Source: Cherax quadricarinatus (taxonomy: Eukaryota; Arthropoda; Malacostraca; Decapoda; Parastacidae). From it: 64,000 nucleotides of DNA. The position numbers and the translations under genes are program-made. A model generated the notes under the pieces. That model was given only the letters and a program-made list of their open reading frames with translations, did no database searches and was not told the origin of the DNA. Below are positions 52,657 to 64,000 of this stretch, in pieces. The stretch's first letter is position 1; the number at the start of each line of letters is the position of its first letter. Location of the stretch: contig NW_027196472.1 in the NCBI RefSeq assembly GCF_038502225.1, positions 1-64,000 of the forward strand. Direction: 5' to 3'.

Positions 52657-52965
52657 AACTTGCCAATAAAGTTAGGAATCCTTAACCTGTAAATAGCTTG
52701 TCAATAAAGTTAGGAATCCTTAACCTGTAAATAACTTGTCAATAAAGTTAGGAATCCTTAACCTGTAAATAACTTGTCAATAAAGTTAGGAATCCTTAAC
52801 CTGTAAATAACTTGTCAATAAAGTTAGGAATCCTTAACCTGTAAATAACTTGTCAATAAAGTTAGGAATCCTTAACCTGTAAATAACTTGTCAATAAAGT
52901 TAGGAATCCTTAACCTGTAAATAGCTGTCAATAAAGTTAGGAATCTTTAACCTCGTCAAACCCTG
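52657..52965 (+). repeat. 38-bp tandem repeat forming the LINE 3' tail (8 copies)
   Basis: CAATAAAGTTAGG landmarks at 52664, 52702, 52740, 52778, 52816, 52854 and 52892, then one copy 37 bp on. Each unit has AATAAAG, which doubles as a polyadenylation-type signal. Such 3' tandem tails are typical of some non-LTR elements. The last copy is diverged (CTTTAACCTCG) and runs into an A-rich end. Confidence 0.92.
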
Positions 52966-52978
52966 TGTAAAAAAAAAT

Positions 52979-52980
<2 letters not shown>

Positions 52981-53072
<92 letters not shown>
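52981..53072. repeat. (AG)n microsatellite, right of the LINE
   Basis: 46 AG units directly after the LINE's A-rich 3' end. About 80 bp of non-repetitive sequence follows (53073-53155). Confidence 0.97.
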
Positions 53073-53076
<4 letters not shown>

Positions 53077-53155
53077 AATTAGTTAATTAGTCTTCGTGAT
53101 TTTGTTTATATCTATCGTAAGTACTTTATCTATCGTGATCACTCACGCTATTAGG

Positions 53156-53412
53156 TCCTGTCCCTGAGGGGACCACAGTGGACTTGAGGAACCATAGTGA
53201 CCTTGAGGGACTATAGTTGCCCTGAGGGACCATAGTTGCTCTGAAGGACTATAGTTAGTGGCCCTGAGGGACCATATTTAGTGGCCCTGAGGGACCATAT
53301 TTAGTGGTCCTGAGGGACCATATTTAGTGGCCCTGAAGGACCATATTTAGTAGTCCTGAGGGACCATAGTTAGTGGCTCTGAGAAACCATACTTAGTGGC
53401 CCTGGGGGTCAA
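53156..53412. repeat. Degenerate 23-bp minisatellite, about 10 copies
   Basis: CCCTGAGGGACCATATTTAG landmarks at 53262, 53285 and 53308 give a 23-bp period. Flanking copies are diverged (CTTGAGGGACTATAG, CTCTGAAGGAC). CCCTGAGGG is palindromic except for its centre. About 80 bp of spacer follows (53413-53490). Confidence 0.88.
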
Positions 53413-53490
53413 AAGACCACTGCGTATTGACACTGGGGTCACCCTTCCGCTCTGGTAACACTGCATAAAAATAAAAAATTGCCTCTATTG

Positions 53491-54835
53491 TCAACACTGT
53501 ATTGGGTGAGTGTGGCAACACTGTGATGGGTGAGTGTGGCAACACTGTGATGGGTGAGTGTGGCAACACTGTGATGGGTGAGTGTGGCAACACTGTGATG
53601 GGTGAGTGTGGCAACACTGTGATGGGTGATTGTGGCAACACTGTGATGGGTGAGTGTGGCAACACTGTGATGGGTGAGTGTGGCAACACTGTGATGGGTG
53701 AGTGTGGCAACACTGTGATGGGTGATTGTGGCAACACTGTGATGGGTGAGTGTGGCAACACTGTGATGGGTGAGTGTGGCAACACTGTGATGGGTGAGTG
53801 TGGCAACACTGTGATGGGTGAGTGTGGCAACACTGTGATGGGTGAGTGTGGCAACACTGTGCTGGGTGAGTGTGGCAACACTGTGCTGGGTGAGTGTGGC
53901 AACACTGTGCTGGGTGAGTGTGGCAACACTGTGTTGGGTGAGTGTGGCAACACTGTGCTGGGTGAGTGTGGCAACACTGTGCTGGGTGAGTGTGTCAACA
54001 CTGTGCTGGGTGAGTGTGGAAACACTGTGCTGGGTGAGTGTGGCAACACTGTGTTAGGTGAGTGTGGCAACACTGTGCTGGGTGAGTGTGGCAACACTGT
54101 GCTGGGTGAGTGTGGCAACACTGTGCTGGGTGAGTGTGGCAACACTGTGCTGGGTGAGTGTGGCAACACTGTGCTGGGTGAGTGTGGCAACACTGTGCTG
54201 GGTGAGTGTGGCAACACTGTGCTGGGTGAGTGTGGCAACACTGTGTTGGGTGAGTGTGGCAACACTGTGCTGGGTGAGTGTGGCAACACTGTGTTGGGTG
54301 AGTGTGGCAACACTGTGTTGGGTGAGTGTGGCAACACTGTGCTGGGTGAGTGTGGCAACACTGTGCTGGGTGAGTGTGGCAACACTGTGTTGGGTGAGTG
54401 TGGCAACACTGTGTTGGGTGAGTGTGGCAACACTGTGCTGGGTGAGTGTGGCAACACTGTGTTGAAGTGATTTTGGTGTGGCAACACTGTGTTGGGTGAG
54501 TGTGGCAACACTGTGCTGGGTGAGTGTGGCAACACTGTGCTGGGTGAGTGTGGCAACACTGTGTTGGGTGAGTGTGGCAACACTGTGTTGGGTGAGTGTG
54601 GCAACACTGTGCTGGGTGAGTGTGGCAACACTGTGTTGGGTGAGTGTGGCAACACTGTGTTGGGTGAGTGTGGCAACACTGTGTTGGGTGAGTGTGGTAA
54701 CACTGCTGAGTGAGTGTGGGAACATTGTGTTGGGCAAATGTGGCAACACTGTGTTTGGTGAGTTTGGCAACATTGTGTTGGGTAAATGTGGCAACACTGT
54801 GTTTGGTGACTCTGGCAACATTGTGAGATCCAACT
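53491..54835. repeat. 24-bp minisatellite, about 55 copies, GTGGCAACACTG core
   Basis: The unit holds GGGTGAGTGTGGCAACACTG followed by TGAT, TGCT or TGTT. From 53504 to 54440 there are exactly 39 x 24 bp. The first 15 or so copies are the TGAT version, the rest TGCT or TGTT. A junction at 54465-54480 (GAAGTGATTTTGG) breaks phase; nine more copies follow, then a decaying edge from 54710. As 24 is a multiple of 3, frames stay open (for example GECGNTVM), with no further sign of coding. Confidence 0.95.
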
Positions 54836-54915
54836 CCAAAAAAAAAAACAGAGAATTTTCTCAGTTGTGGTAAAACTTGGAAATACAAGTGTAAAAACTG
54901 GGGTGAGTCTTGCTT

Positions 54916-55115
54916 GTGTTGTTGTGGCAACACTGTTACTTTTAAAACACTCGCTGTTGTGGCAACACTGTTACTATTCAAACACCCGGTATTGTGGCAA
55001 CACTGTTCCTATTCAAACACCCAGTGTTGTGGCAACACTGTTACTTTCATACACCCGATGTTGCGGCAACACTGTTACTTTCAAACACCCGGTGTTGTGG
55101 CAGCACTGTGCTGGA
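54916..55115. repeat. About 35-bp repeat, 5-6 copies, sharing the GTGGCAACACTG core
   Basis: TTGTGGCAACACTGTTACT is followed by AAACACCC(G/A)GT(G/A)TT at spacing 35-36 bp. An A-rich spacer (54836-54915) separates it from the 24-bp array, and about 185 bp of T-rich spacer (55116-55300) lies on the other side, holding further loose GGTAACACTG words. Confidence 0.87.
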
Positions 55116-55300
55116 AAGTCAGACAAAATATCAGGAATATTCTCTCTCTGGTATCACTGCTAACACATAAAAAAATGGGATATTTGTTTTGTTTCTGGTA
55201 ACTGTGTATACTGCAGTGTTTTGCTTCTGGTAACACTGTATTGCTTCTTTTTTTTTTGTTTCCAACACTGTATTCTGCGACTGTGGTAGCATTGTGCTGT

Positions 55301-58300
55301 GTGATTGGCAATACTGTGTTGGGTGAGCGTGGCAGCACTGTGCTAGGTGAGTGTGGCAACACTGCTAGGAGAGTGTGGCAACACTGTGCTGAGTGTGGAA
55401 ACACTGTGCTGAGTGTGGCAACACTGTGCTGAGTGTGGCAACACTGTGCTAAGTGTGGCAACACTGTGCTGAGTGTGGCACCACTGTGCTGAGTGTGGCA
55501 CCACTGTGCTGAGTGTGGCAACACTGTGCAGAGTGTGGCAACACTGTGCTAAGTGTGGCAACACTGTGCTGAATGTGGCAACACTGTGCTAAGTGTGGCA
55601 ACACTGTGCTGAGTGTGGCAACACTGTGCTAAGTGTGGCAACACTGTGCTGAGTGTGGCACCACTGTGCTGAGTGTGGCACCACTGTACTGAGTGTGGCA
55701 ACACTGTGCAGAGTGTGGCAACACTGTGCTAAGTGTGGCAACACTGTGCTGAGTGTGGCAACACTGTGCTGACTGTGGCAACACTGTGCTAGGTGAGTGT
55801 GGCAGCACTGTGCTGAGTGTGGCAACACTGTGCTGAGTGTGGCAACACTGTGCTGAGTGTGACAACACTGTGCTGAGTGTGGCAACACTGTGCTAAGTGT
55901 GGCAACACTGTGCTAGGTGAGTGAGGCAACACTGTGCTAGGTGAGTGTGGCAACACTGTGCTAGGTGTGGCAACACTGTGCTAGGTGAGTGTGGCAACAC
56001 TGTGCTAAGTGTGGCAACACTGTGCTAGGTGAGTGTGGCAACACTGTGCTGAGTGTGGCAACACTGTGCTGAGTGTGGCAACACTGTGCTAGGTGAGTGA
56101 GGCAACACTGTGCTGAGTGATGTAACACTGTGCTGAGTGTGGCAACACTGTGCTGAGTGTGGCAACACTGTGCTGAGTGTGGCAACACTGTGCTGAGTGT
56201 GGCAACACTGTGCTGAGTGTGACAACACTGTGCTGAGTGTGGCAACACTGTGCTAAGTGTGGCAACACTGTGCTAGGTGAGTGAGGCAACACTGTGCTAG
56301 GTGAGTGTGGCAACACTGTGCTAGGTGTGGCAACACTGTGCTAGGTGAGTGTGGCAACACTGTGCTAAGTGTGGCAACACTGTGCTAGGTGAGTGTGGCA
56401 ACACTGTGCTAAGTGTGGCAACACTGTGCTAGGTGAGTGTGGCAACACTGTGCTGAGTGTGGCAACACTGTGCTGAGTGTGGCAACACTGTGCTGAGTGT
56501 GGCAACACTGTGCTGAGTGTGGCAACACTGTGCTGAGTGTGGCAACACTGTGCTGAGTGTGGCAACACTGTGCTGAGTGTGGCAACACTGTGCTGAGTGT
56601 GGCAACAGTGTGCTGAGTGTGGCAACACTGTGCTGAGTGTGGCAACACTGTGCTGAGTGTGGCAACACTGTGCTAGGTGAGTGAGGCAACACTGTGCTGA
56701 GTGCTGTAACACTGTGCTGAGTGTGGCAACACTGTGCTGAGTGTGGCAACACTGTGCTGAGTGTGGCAACACTGTGCTGAGTGTGGCAACACTGTGCTGA
56801 GTGTGACAACACTGTGCTGAGTGTAGCAACACTGTGCTGAGTGTGGCAACACTGTGCTAGGTGAGTGTGGCAACACTGTGCTAGGTGAGTGTAGCAACAC
56901 TGTGCTAAGTGTGGCAACACTGTGCTGAGTGTGGCAACACTGTGCTGAGTGTGGCAACACAGTGCTGAGTGTGGCAACACTGTGCTGAGTTTGGCAACAC
57001 TGTGCTGAGTGTGGCAACACTGTGCTGAGTGTGACAACACTGTGCTGAGTGTGGCAACACTGTGCTGAGTGTGGCAACACTGTGCTGAGTGTGGCAACAC
57101 TGTGCTGAGTTTGGCAACACTGTGCTGAGTGTGACAACACTGTGCTGAGTGTGGCAACACTGTGCTGAGTGTGGCAACACTGTGCTGAGTGTGGCAACAC
57201 TGTGCTGAGTGTGACAACACTGTGCTGAGTGTGGCAACACTGTGCTGAGTGTGGCAACACTGTGCTGAGTGTGGCAACACTGTGCTGAGTGTGGCAACAC
57301 TGTGCTGAGTGTGGCAACACTGTGCTGAGTGTGGCAACACTGTGCTAAGTGTGGCAACACTGTGCTGAGTTTGGCATCACTGTGCTGAGTGTGGCAACAC
57401 TGTGCTGAGTGTGGCAACACTGTGCTGAGTGTGGCAACACTGTGCTAAGTGTGGCAACACTGTGCTGAGTATGGCAACACTGTGCTGAGTGTGGCAACAC
57501 TGTGCTGAGTGTGACAACAGTGTGCTGAGTGTGGCAACACTGTGCTGAGTGTGGCAACACTGTGCTGAGTGTGGCAACACTGTGCTGAGTGTGGCAACAC
57601 TGTGCTGAGTTTGGCAACACTGTGCTGAGTGTGGCAACACTGTGCTGAGTGTGGCAACACTGTGCTGAGTGTGACATCAGTGTGCTGAGTGTGGCAACAC
57701 TGTGCTGAGTGTGGCAACACTGTGCTGAGTGTGGCAACACTGTGCTGAGTGTGGCAACACTGTGCTGAGTGTGGCACCACTGTGCTGAGTGTGGCAACAC
57801 TGTGCTGAGTGTGGCAACACTGTGCTGAGTGTGGCAACACTGTGCTAAGTGTGGCAACACTGTGCTAAGTGTGGCAACACTGTGCTGAGTGTGGCAACAC
57901 TGTGCTGAGTGTGGCAACACTGTGCTGAGTGTGGCAACACTGTGCTGAGTGTGGCACCACTGTGCTGAGTGTGACAACACTGTGCTGAGTGTGGCAACAC
58001 TGTGCTGAGTGTGGCAACACTGTGCTGAGTGTGGCAACACTGTGCTGAGAGTGGCAACACTGTGCTAAGTGTGGCAACACTGTGCTGAGTGTGGCAACAC
58101 TGTGCTGAGTGTGGCAACACTGTGCTGAGTGTGGCAACACTGTGCTGAGTGTGGCAACACTGTGCTGAGTGTGGCAACACTGTGCTAAATGTGGCAACAC
58201 TGTGCTGAGTGTGGCAACACTGTGCTAAGTGTGGCAACACTGTGCTGAGTGTGGCAACACTGTGCTGAGTGTGGCAACACTGTGCTGAGTGTGGCAACAC

Positions 58301-58445
58301 TGTGCTAAGTGTGGCAACACTGTGCTAAGTGTGGCAACACTGTGCTGAGTGTGGCAACACTGTGCTGAGTGTGGCAACACTGTGCTGAGTGTGGCAACAC
58401 TGTGCTAAGTGTGGCAACACTGTGCTAAGTGTGGCAACGCTGTGT
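55301..58445. repeat. 20/24-bp minisatellite, about 154 copies, GTGGCAACACTG core
   Basis: Main unit GCTGAGTGTGGCAACACTGT (20 bp). Interspersed 24-bp units (GCTAGGTGAGTGTGGCAACA then CTGT) keep an extra GGTG and are concentrated at 55.3-56.9 kb; the region right of 56.9 kb is almost pure 20-bp. Block duplications: 55441-55560 recurs 180 bp later with one mismatch, and about 55840-56050 recurs 360 bp later. Minus-strand frames repeat LPHSAQCCHTQHSVATLSTV and are not genes. Confidence 0.95.
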
Positions 58446-58765
58446 TGGATAATAGACATAATGCCAACATAAATAACACACAGAAATACTGGTCTTCAGA
58501 GCTGATAATGTGTGGAACAGAGTTACTACTAGTGTTATAGATGCTAAAACTTTGGGTAGCCTTAAAAAGTTATTGGACAGGTATATAAGGCAGAGGACAT
58601 GTGGGTTTGGTTAATATCTGAGATACTGAAGATAATTCTGGCTATGGATTTGGGTTCAAGCTGGACAAGTGGGTGGGTGGGTATAGTTGGTTTAGAGAAG
58701 GACCTGCCTAGTTTGGGTCAGTAGGCCTGCTGCAGTGTTCCTCCTTTTTTTATGGTCTTAGATGT
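58446..58765 (+). pseudogene. LINE 3' end fragment
   Basis: 58501-58614 translates as ADNVWNRVTTSVIDAK then TLGSLKKLLDRYIRQRTCGFG and a TAA stop. This resembles the Trp-Asn...Leu-Asp-x-Tyr C-terminal end of CR1-like LINE ORFs. The following 150 bp ends in GTCAGTAGGCCTGCTGCAGT, then a TTCCTCCTTTTTTTATGG tail, the usual arrangement of a LINE 3' UTR with a short 3' repeat. All RT motifs are absent. The left border is the 20-bp array, the right border the next array. Family assignment is by eye. Confidence 0.7.
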
Positions 58766-58772
58766 CGAAACA

Positions 58773-61700
58773 CTAGGTGGAGCACCTAGAAGAATGGTGG
58801 AGCACCTAGAAGAATGGTGGAGCACCTAGAAGAATGGTGGAGCACCTAGAAGAATAGTGGAGCACCTAAAAGAATGGAGGAGCACCTACAAAAATGGTGG
58901 AGCACCTAGAAGAATAGTGGAGCACCTAGAAGAATAGTGGAACACCAAGAAGAATGGTGGAGCACCTAGAAGAATGGTGGAGCACCTAGAGGAATGGTTG
59001 AGCACCTAGAGGAGTGGTGGAGCACCTAGAAGAATGGTGGAGCACCTAGAAGAATGGTGGAGCACCTAGAAGAATGGTGGAGCACCTAGAAGAATGGTGG
59101 AGCACCTAGAAGAATGGTGGAGCACCTAGAAGAATGGTGGAGCACCTAGAAGAATGGTGGAGCACCTAGAAGAATAGTGGAGCACCTAGAATAATAGTTG
59201 AGCACCTAGAAGAATGGTGGAGCACCTAGAAGAATGGTGGAGCACCTAGAAGAACAGTGGAGCACCTAGAAGAATGGTGGAGAACCTAGAAGAATAGTGG
59301 AGCACCTAGAAGAATAGTGGAGCACCTATAAGAATAGTGGAGCACCTAGAAGAATAGCGGAACACCTAGAAAAATGGTGGAGCACCTAGAAGAGTGGTGG
59401 AACACCTAGAAGAACAGTGGAGCACCTAAAAGAATGGAGGAGCACCTACAAAAATGGTGGAGTACCTAGAAGAAAAGTGGAGCACCTAGAAGAATAGTGG
59501 AACACCAAGAAGAATGGTGGAGCACCTAGAAGAATGGTGGAGCACCTAGAGGAATGGTTGAGCACTTAGAGGAGTGGTGGAGCACCTAGAAGAATGGTGG
59601 AGCACCTAGAAGAATGGTGGAGCACCTAGAAGAATGGTGGAGCACCTAGAAGAATGGTGGAGCGCCTAGAAGAATAGTGGAGCACCTAGAATAATAGTGG
59701 AGCACCTAGAAGAATGGTGGAGCACCTAGAAGAATAGTGGAGCACCTAGAAGAATGGTGGAGCACCTAGAAGAATAGTGGAGCACCTATAAGAATGGTGG
59801 AGAACCTAGAAGAATAGTGGAGCACCTAGAAGAGTGGTGGAGCAACTAGAAGAATAGTGGAGCACCTAGAAGAATAGTGGAGCACCTATAAAAATAGTGG
59901 AGCACCTAGAAGAATAGCGGACACCTAGAAAAATGGAGGAGCACCTAGAAGAATGGTGGAGCACCTAGAAGAGTGGTGGAGCACCTAGAAGAATAGTGGA
60001 GCACCTAGAACAATGGTGGAGCACCTAGAACAAAGGTGGAGCACCTAGAAGAATGATGGAGCACCTAGAAGAATAGTGGAGCACCTAGAACATTGGTGGA
60101 GAAACTTGAAGAATGGTGGAGCACCTAGAAGAATGGTGGAGCACCTAGAAGAGTAGTGAAGCACCTAGAAGAATGGTGGAGCATCTAGAAGAATGGTGGA
60201 GCACCTAGAAGAATAGTGGAGAACCTAGAAGAATAGTGGAGCACCTAGAAAAATAGTGGAGCACCTAGAAGAGTAGTGGAGCACCTAGAAGAATGGTGGA
60301 GCACCGAGAAGAGTAGTGGAGCATCTAGAAGAATAGTGGAGCATCTAGAAGAGTAGTGGAGCATCTAGAAGAGTAGTGGAGCATCTAGAAGAATAGTGGA
60401 GCATCTAGAAGAATAGTGGAGCATCTAGGAGAATAGTGGAGCATCTAGAAGAGTAGTGGAGCACCTAGAAGAGCGTTGGAGCACCTAGAAGAATGGTGGA
60501 GCACCTAGAAGAATGTGGAGCACCTAGAAGAATAGTGGAGCATCTAGAAGAATAGTGGAGCACCTAGAAGAGCGTTGGAGCACCTACAAGAATGGTGGAG
60601 CACCTAGAAGAATGTGGAGCACCTAGAAGAATAGTGGAGCATCTAGAAGAATGTGGAGCACCTAGAAGAGCGTTGGAGCATCTAGAAGAATGGTGGAGCA
60701 CCTAGAAGAATGTGGAGCACCTAGAAGAATGGTGGAGCACCTAGAAGAATAGTGGAGCATCTACAAGAATAGTGGAGCACCTAGAAGAATAGTGGAGCAC
60801 CTAGAAGAATGGTAGAGCACCTAGAAGAATGGTGGAGCACCTAGAAGAATGGTGGAGCATCTAGAAGAATGGTAGAGCACCTAGAAGAATGGTGGAGCAC
60901 CTAGAAGAATGGTGGAGCACCTAGAAGAATGGTGGAGCACCTAGAAGAATGGTGGAGCACCTAGAAGAATGGTGGAGCACCTAGAAGAATGGTGGAGCAC
61001 CTAGAAGAATGGTGGAGCACCTAGAAGAATGGTGGAGCACCTAGAAGAATGGTGGAGCATCTAGAAGAATAGTGGAGCACCTAGAAGAATGGTGGAGCAT
61101 CTAGAAGAATGGTGGAGCACCTAGAAGAATGGTGGAGCACCTAGAAGAATGGTGGAGCACCTAGAAGAATGGTGGAGCACCTAGAAGAATGGTGGAGCAC
61201 CTAGAAGAATGGTGGAGCACCTAGAAGAATGGTGGAGCATCTAGAAGAATAGTGGAGCACCTAGAAGAATGGTGGAGCATCTAGAAGAATGGTGGAGCAC
61301 CTAGAAGAATGGTGGAGCACCTAGAAGAATGGTGGAGCACCTAGAAGAATGGTGGAGCACCTAGAAGAATGGTGGAGCATCTAGAAGAATAGTGGAGCAC
61401 CAAGAAGAATGGTGGAGCACCTAGAAGAATAGTGGAGCACCTAGAAGAATGGTGGAGCACCTAGAAGAATGGTGGAGCACCTAGAAGAATGGTGGAGCAC
61501 CTAGAAGAATGGTGGAGCACCTAGAAGAATGGTGGAGCACCTAGAAGAATGGTGGAGCACCTAGAAGAATGGTGGAGCACCTAGAAGAATAGTGGAGCAA
61601 CCTAGAAGAATGGTGGAGCACCTAGAAGAATGGTGGAGCACCTAGAAGAATAGTGGAGCACCTAGAAGAATGGTGGAGCACCTAGAAGAATGGTGGAGCA

Positions 61701-64000
61701 CCTAGAAGAATGGTGGAGCACCTAGAAGAAGGGTGGAGCACCTAGAAGAATAGTGGAGCACCTAGAAGAATGGTAGAGCACCTAGAAGAATGGTGGAGCA
61801 CCTAGAAGAGTGGTAGAGCACCTAGAAGAATGGTGGAGCACCTAGAAGAATGGTGGAGCACCTAGAAGAATGGTGGAGCACCTAGAAGAATGGTGGAGCA
61901 CCTAGAAGAATGGTGGAGCACCTAGAAGAATGGTAGAGCACCTAGAAGAATGGTGGAGCACCTAGAAGAATGGTGGAGCACCTAGAAGAATGGTGGAGCA
62001 CCTAGAAGAATGGTAGAGCACCTAGAAGAATGGTGGAGCACCTAGAAGAATGGTAGAGCACCTAGAAGAATGGTGGAGCACCTAGAAGAATGGTGGAGCA
62101 CCTAGAAGAATGGTGGAGCACCTAGAAGAATGGTGGAGCACCTAGAAGAATGGTGGAGCATCTAGAAGAATGGTGGAGCACCTAGAAGAATAGTGGAGCA
62201 CCTAGAAGAATGGTGGAGCACCTAGAAGAATGGTAGAGCACCTAGAAGAATGGTGGAGCACCTAGAAGAATGGTGGAGCACCTAGAAGAATGGTGGAGCA
62301 CCTAGAAGAATGGTGGAGCACCTAGAAGAATGGTGGAGCACCTAGAAGAATGGTAGAGCACCTAGAAGAATGGTGGAGCACCTAGAAGAATGGTGGAGCA
62401 CCTAGAAGAATGGTGGAGCACCTAGAAGAATGGTGGAGCACCTAGAAGAATGGTGGAGCACCTAGAATAATGGTGGAGCATCTAGAAGAATGGTGGAGCA
62501 CCTAGAAGAATAGTGGAGCACCTAGAAGAATGGTGGAGCACCTAGAAGAATGGTAGAGCACCTAGAAGAATGGTGGAGCACCTAGAAGAATGGTGGAGCA
62601 CCTAGAAGAATGGTGGAGCACCTAGAAGAATGGTGGAGCACCTAGAAGAATGGTAGAGCACCTAGAAGAATGGTGGAGCACCTAGAAGAATAGTGGAGCA
62701 CCAAGAAGAATGGTGGAGCACCTAGAAGAATGGTGGAGCACCTAGAAGAATAGTGGAGCACCAAGAAGAATGGTGGAGCACCTAGAAGAATGGTGGAGCA
62801 CCTAGAAGAATAGTGGAGCACCTAGAAGAATGGTGGAGCACCTAGAAGAATAGTGGAGCACCAAGAAGAATGGTAGAGCACCTAGAAGAATGGTGGAGCA
62901 CCTAGAAGAATAGTGGAGCACCAAGAAGAATGGTGGAGCACCTAGAAGAATGGTGGAGCACCTAGAAGAATAGTGGAGCACCTAGAAGAATGGTGGAGCA
63001 CCTAGAAGAAGGGTGGAGCACCTAGAAGAATAGTGGAGCATCTAGAAGAATAGTGGAGCACCTAGAAGAATGGTGGAGCACCTAGAAGAAGGGTGGAGCA
63101 CCTAGAAGAATAGTGGAGCATCTAGAAGAATAGTGGAGCACCAAGAAGAATGGTGGAGCACCTAGAAGAATGGTGGAGCACCTGGAAGAATAGTGGAGCA
63201 CCTAAAAGAATAGTGGAGCACCTAGAAGAGTGGTGGAGCACCTAGAAGAATGGTGGAGCACCTAGAAGAAGGGTGGAGCACCTAGAAGAATAGTGGAGCA
63301 TCTAGAAGAATAGTGGAGCACCAAGAAGAATGGTGGAGCACCTAGAAGAATGGTGGAGCACCTAGATGAATAGTGGAGCACCTAGAAGAATAGTGGAGCA
63401 TTTACAAGAATGTGGAGCACCAAGAAGAATAGTGGAGCATCTAGAAGAATAGTGGAGCACCTAGAAGAGTGGTGGAGCACCTAGAAGAATAGTGGAGCAC
63501 CTAGAAGAATGGTGGAGCACCCAGAAGAGTGGTGGAGCACCTAGAAGAATAGTGGAGCAAATAGAAGAATGGTGGAGCACCTGGAAGAATGGTGGAGCAC
63601 CTAGAAGAAAGATGGAGCACCTAGAAGAATAGTGGAGCATCTAGAGGAATAGTGGAGCACCTAGAAGAAAGATGGAGCACCTAGAAGAATAGTGGAGCAT
63701 CTAGAAGAATAGTGGAGCACCTAGAAGAAAGATGGAGCACCTAGAAGAATAGTGGAGCATCTAGAAGAATAGTGGAGCACCTAGAAGAATAGTGGAGCAC
63801 CTAGAAGAATGGTGGAGCACCTAGAAGAATGGTAGAGCACCTTGAAGAATAGTGGAGCACCTGGAAGAATGGTGGAGCACCTTGAAGAGTGGTGGAGCAC
63901 CTAGGAGAATAGTGGAGCACCTAGAAGAATGGTGGAGCACCTAGAAGAATGGTGGAGCACCTAGAAGAGTGGTGGAGCACCTAGAAGAGTGGTGGAGCAC
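58773..64000. repeat. 20-bp minisatellite, about 261 copies, running off the right edge
   Basis: Consensus GTGGAGCACCTAGAAGAATG. Common variants are AATAGTGG, AGCATCTAG, CCAAGAAG and GGTAGAGC. The array opens with the perfect inverted repeat CTAGGTG/CACCTAG at 58773-58789. Single-base-short units (GAATGTGGAG) cluster near 60515-60720 and 63410, and a one-base-long unit is at 61599. 58861-59000 recurs 560 bp later (28 units), and a 16-unit block (62161/62481) also repeats. Each unit contains a TAG, so no long frame arises. Confidence 0.96.

Larger units (their letters stand above)
50483..52970 (+). mobile_element. 5'-truncated LINE, interrupted by a Penelope-like element
   Basis: Left half 50483-50693 translates in one frame through motif B (GASVPQGSVLGP) to motif C YADD (50646-50657) and stops at PREEM. 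The same frame resumes after the insertion at 51789 with PAALSYINHQL and continues through RWQVTFAFDKTQ and VDILGVKFDSKL to 52190. There a run of eight C (52163-52170) shifts the frame; the remaining C-terminal part (LRLLDRVENRARRLIS to MLSNELM) lies in the next frame, ending at 52644. Fingers, motif A and the endonuclease are missing. The 3' end is a 38-bp tandem tail and an A-rich end. The frame is otherwise well preserved, so the copy is not old. It differs from the LINE at 1-2133 (YADD, different flanks). Confidence 0.88.

Noticed and set aside
52664..52935. Multiple functional polyadenylation sites
   Set aside because: The AATAAA words are part of the 38-bp tail repeat of the LINE; their number reflects tandem copying.

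Overview
The window is a eukaryotic repeat megacluster, most likely from a decapod crustacean (crayfish or lobster type). That assignment rests on several degenerate non-LTR retrotransposons whose coding and 3'-tail style I associate with decapod genomes, a tRNA-derived SINE, a Penelope-like element, and dense micro- and minisatellites. It is an inference without a database search. By my count roughly 87% of the 64 kb is tandem repeat, about 10% is retroelement, and only about 2 kb is other sequence. I see no host protein-coding gene, rRNA gene, functional tRNA gene or CRISPR array. The very long stop-free frames are by-products of stop-free repeat units.

Layout. 1-2133: 3' part of a LINE with an intact reverse transcriptase (RT), running in from the left edge. 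2134-2796: (AC)n. 2929-8180: 20-bp array. 8181-8290: truncated SINE (minus strand). 8291-10212: GGT/AGT triplet array. 10439-13711: 37-bp array whose unit carries a hairpin. 13725-14205: (ATT)n and a decayed 22-bp array. 14411-21075: 45-bp array. 21211-23090: a LINE scrap tail-to-tail with a decayed minus-strand LINE. 23238-25955: a pure-pyrimidine 14-bp array, a 41-bp array and a 32-bp array. 25998-50117: a 24-kb satellite of about 927 copies of a 26-bp unit with nested higher-order repeats. 50249-53072: (AT)n, then a 5'-truncated LINE lying between two (AG)n tracts and split by a Penelope-like element with a recognisable target-site duplication. 53156-58445: 23-, 24-, 35- and 20/24-bp arrays, three of them sharing a GTGGCAACACTG core. 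58446-58765: a LINE 3' scrap. 58773-64000: another 20-bp array running off the right edge.

There are no genes acting together. The story is structural: retroelement ends, micro-satellites and mini-satellites abut one another repeatedly, and several arrays show recent amplification (exact block duplications, indel-free stretches). The best-supported items are the Penelope-in-LINE insertion with its 13-bp target duplication and 87-bp inverted ends, the exact 1248-bp tandem higher-order repeat in the 26-bp satellite, the hairpin-bearing 37-bp array, and the 525-bp homopyrimidine tract. I did not find anything I could defend as a new gene system.
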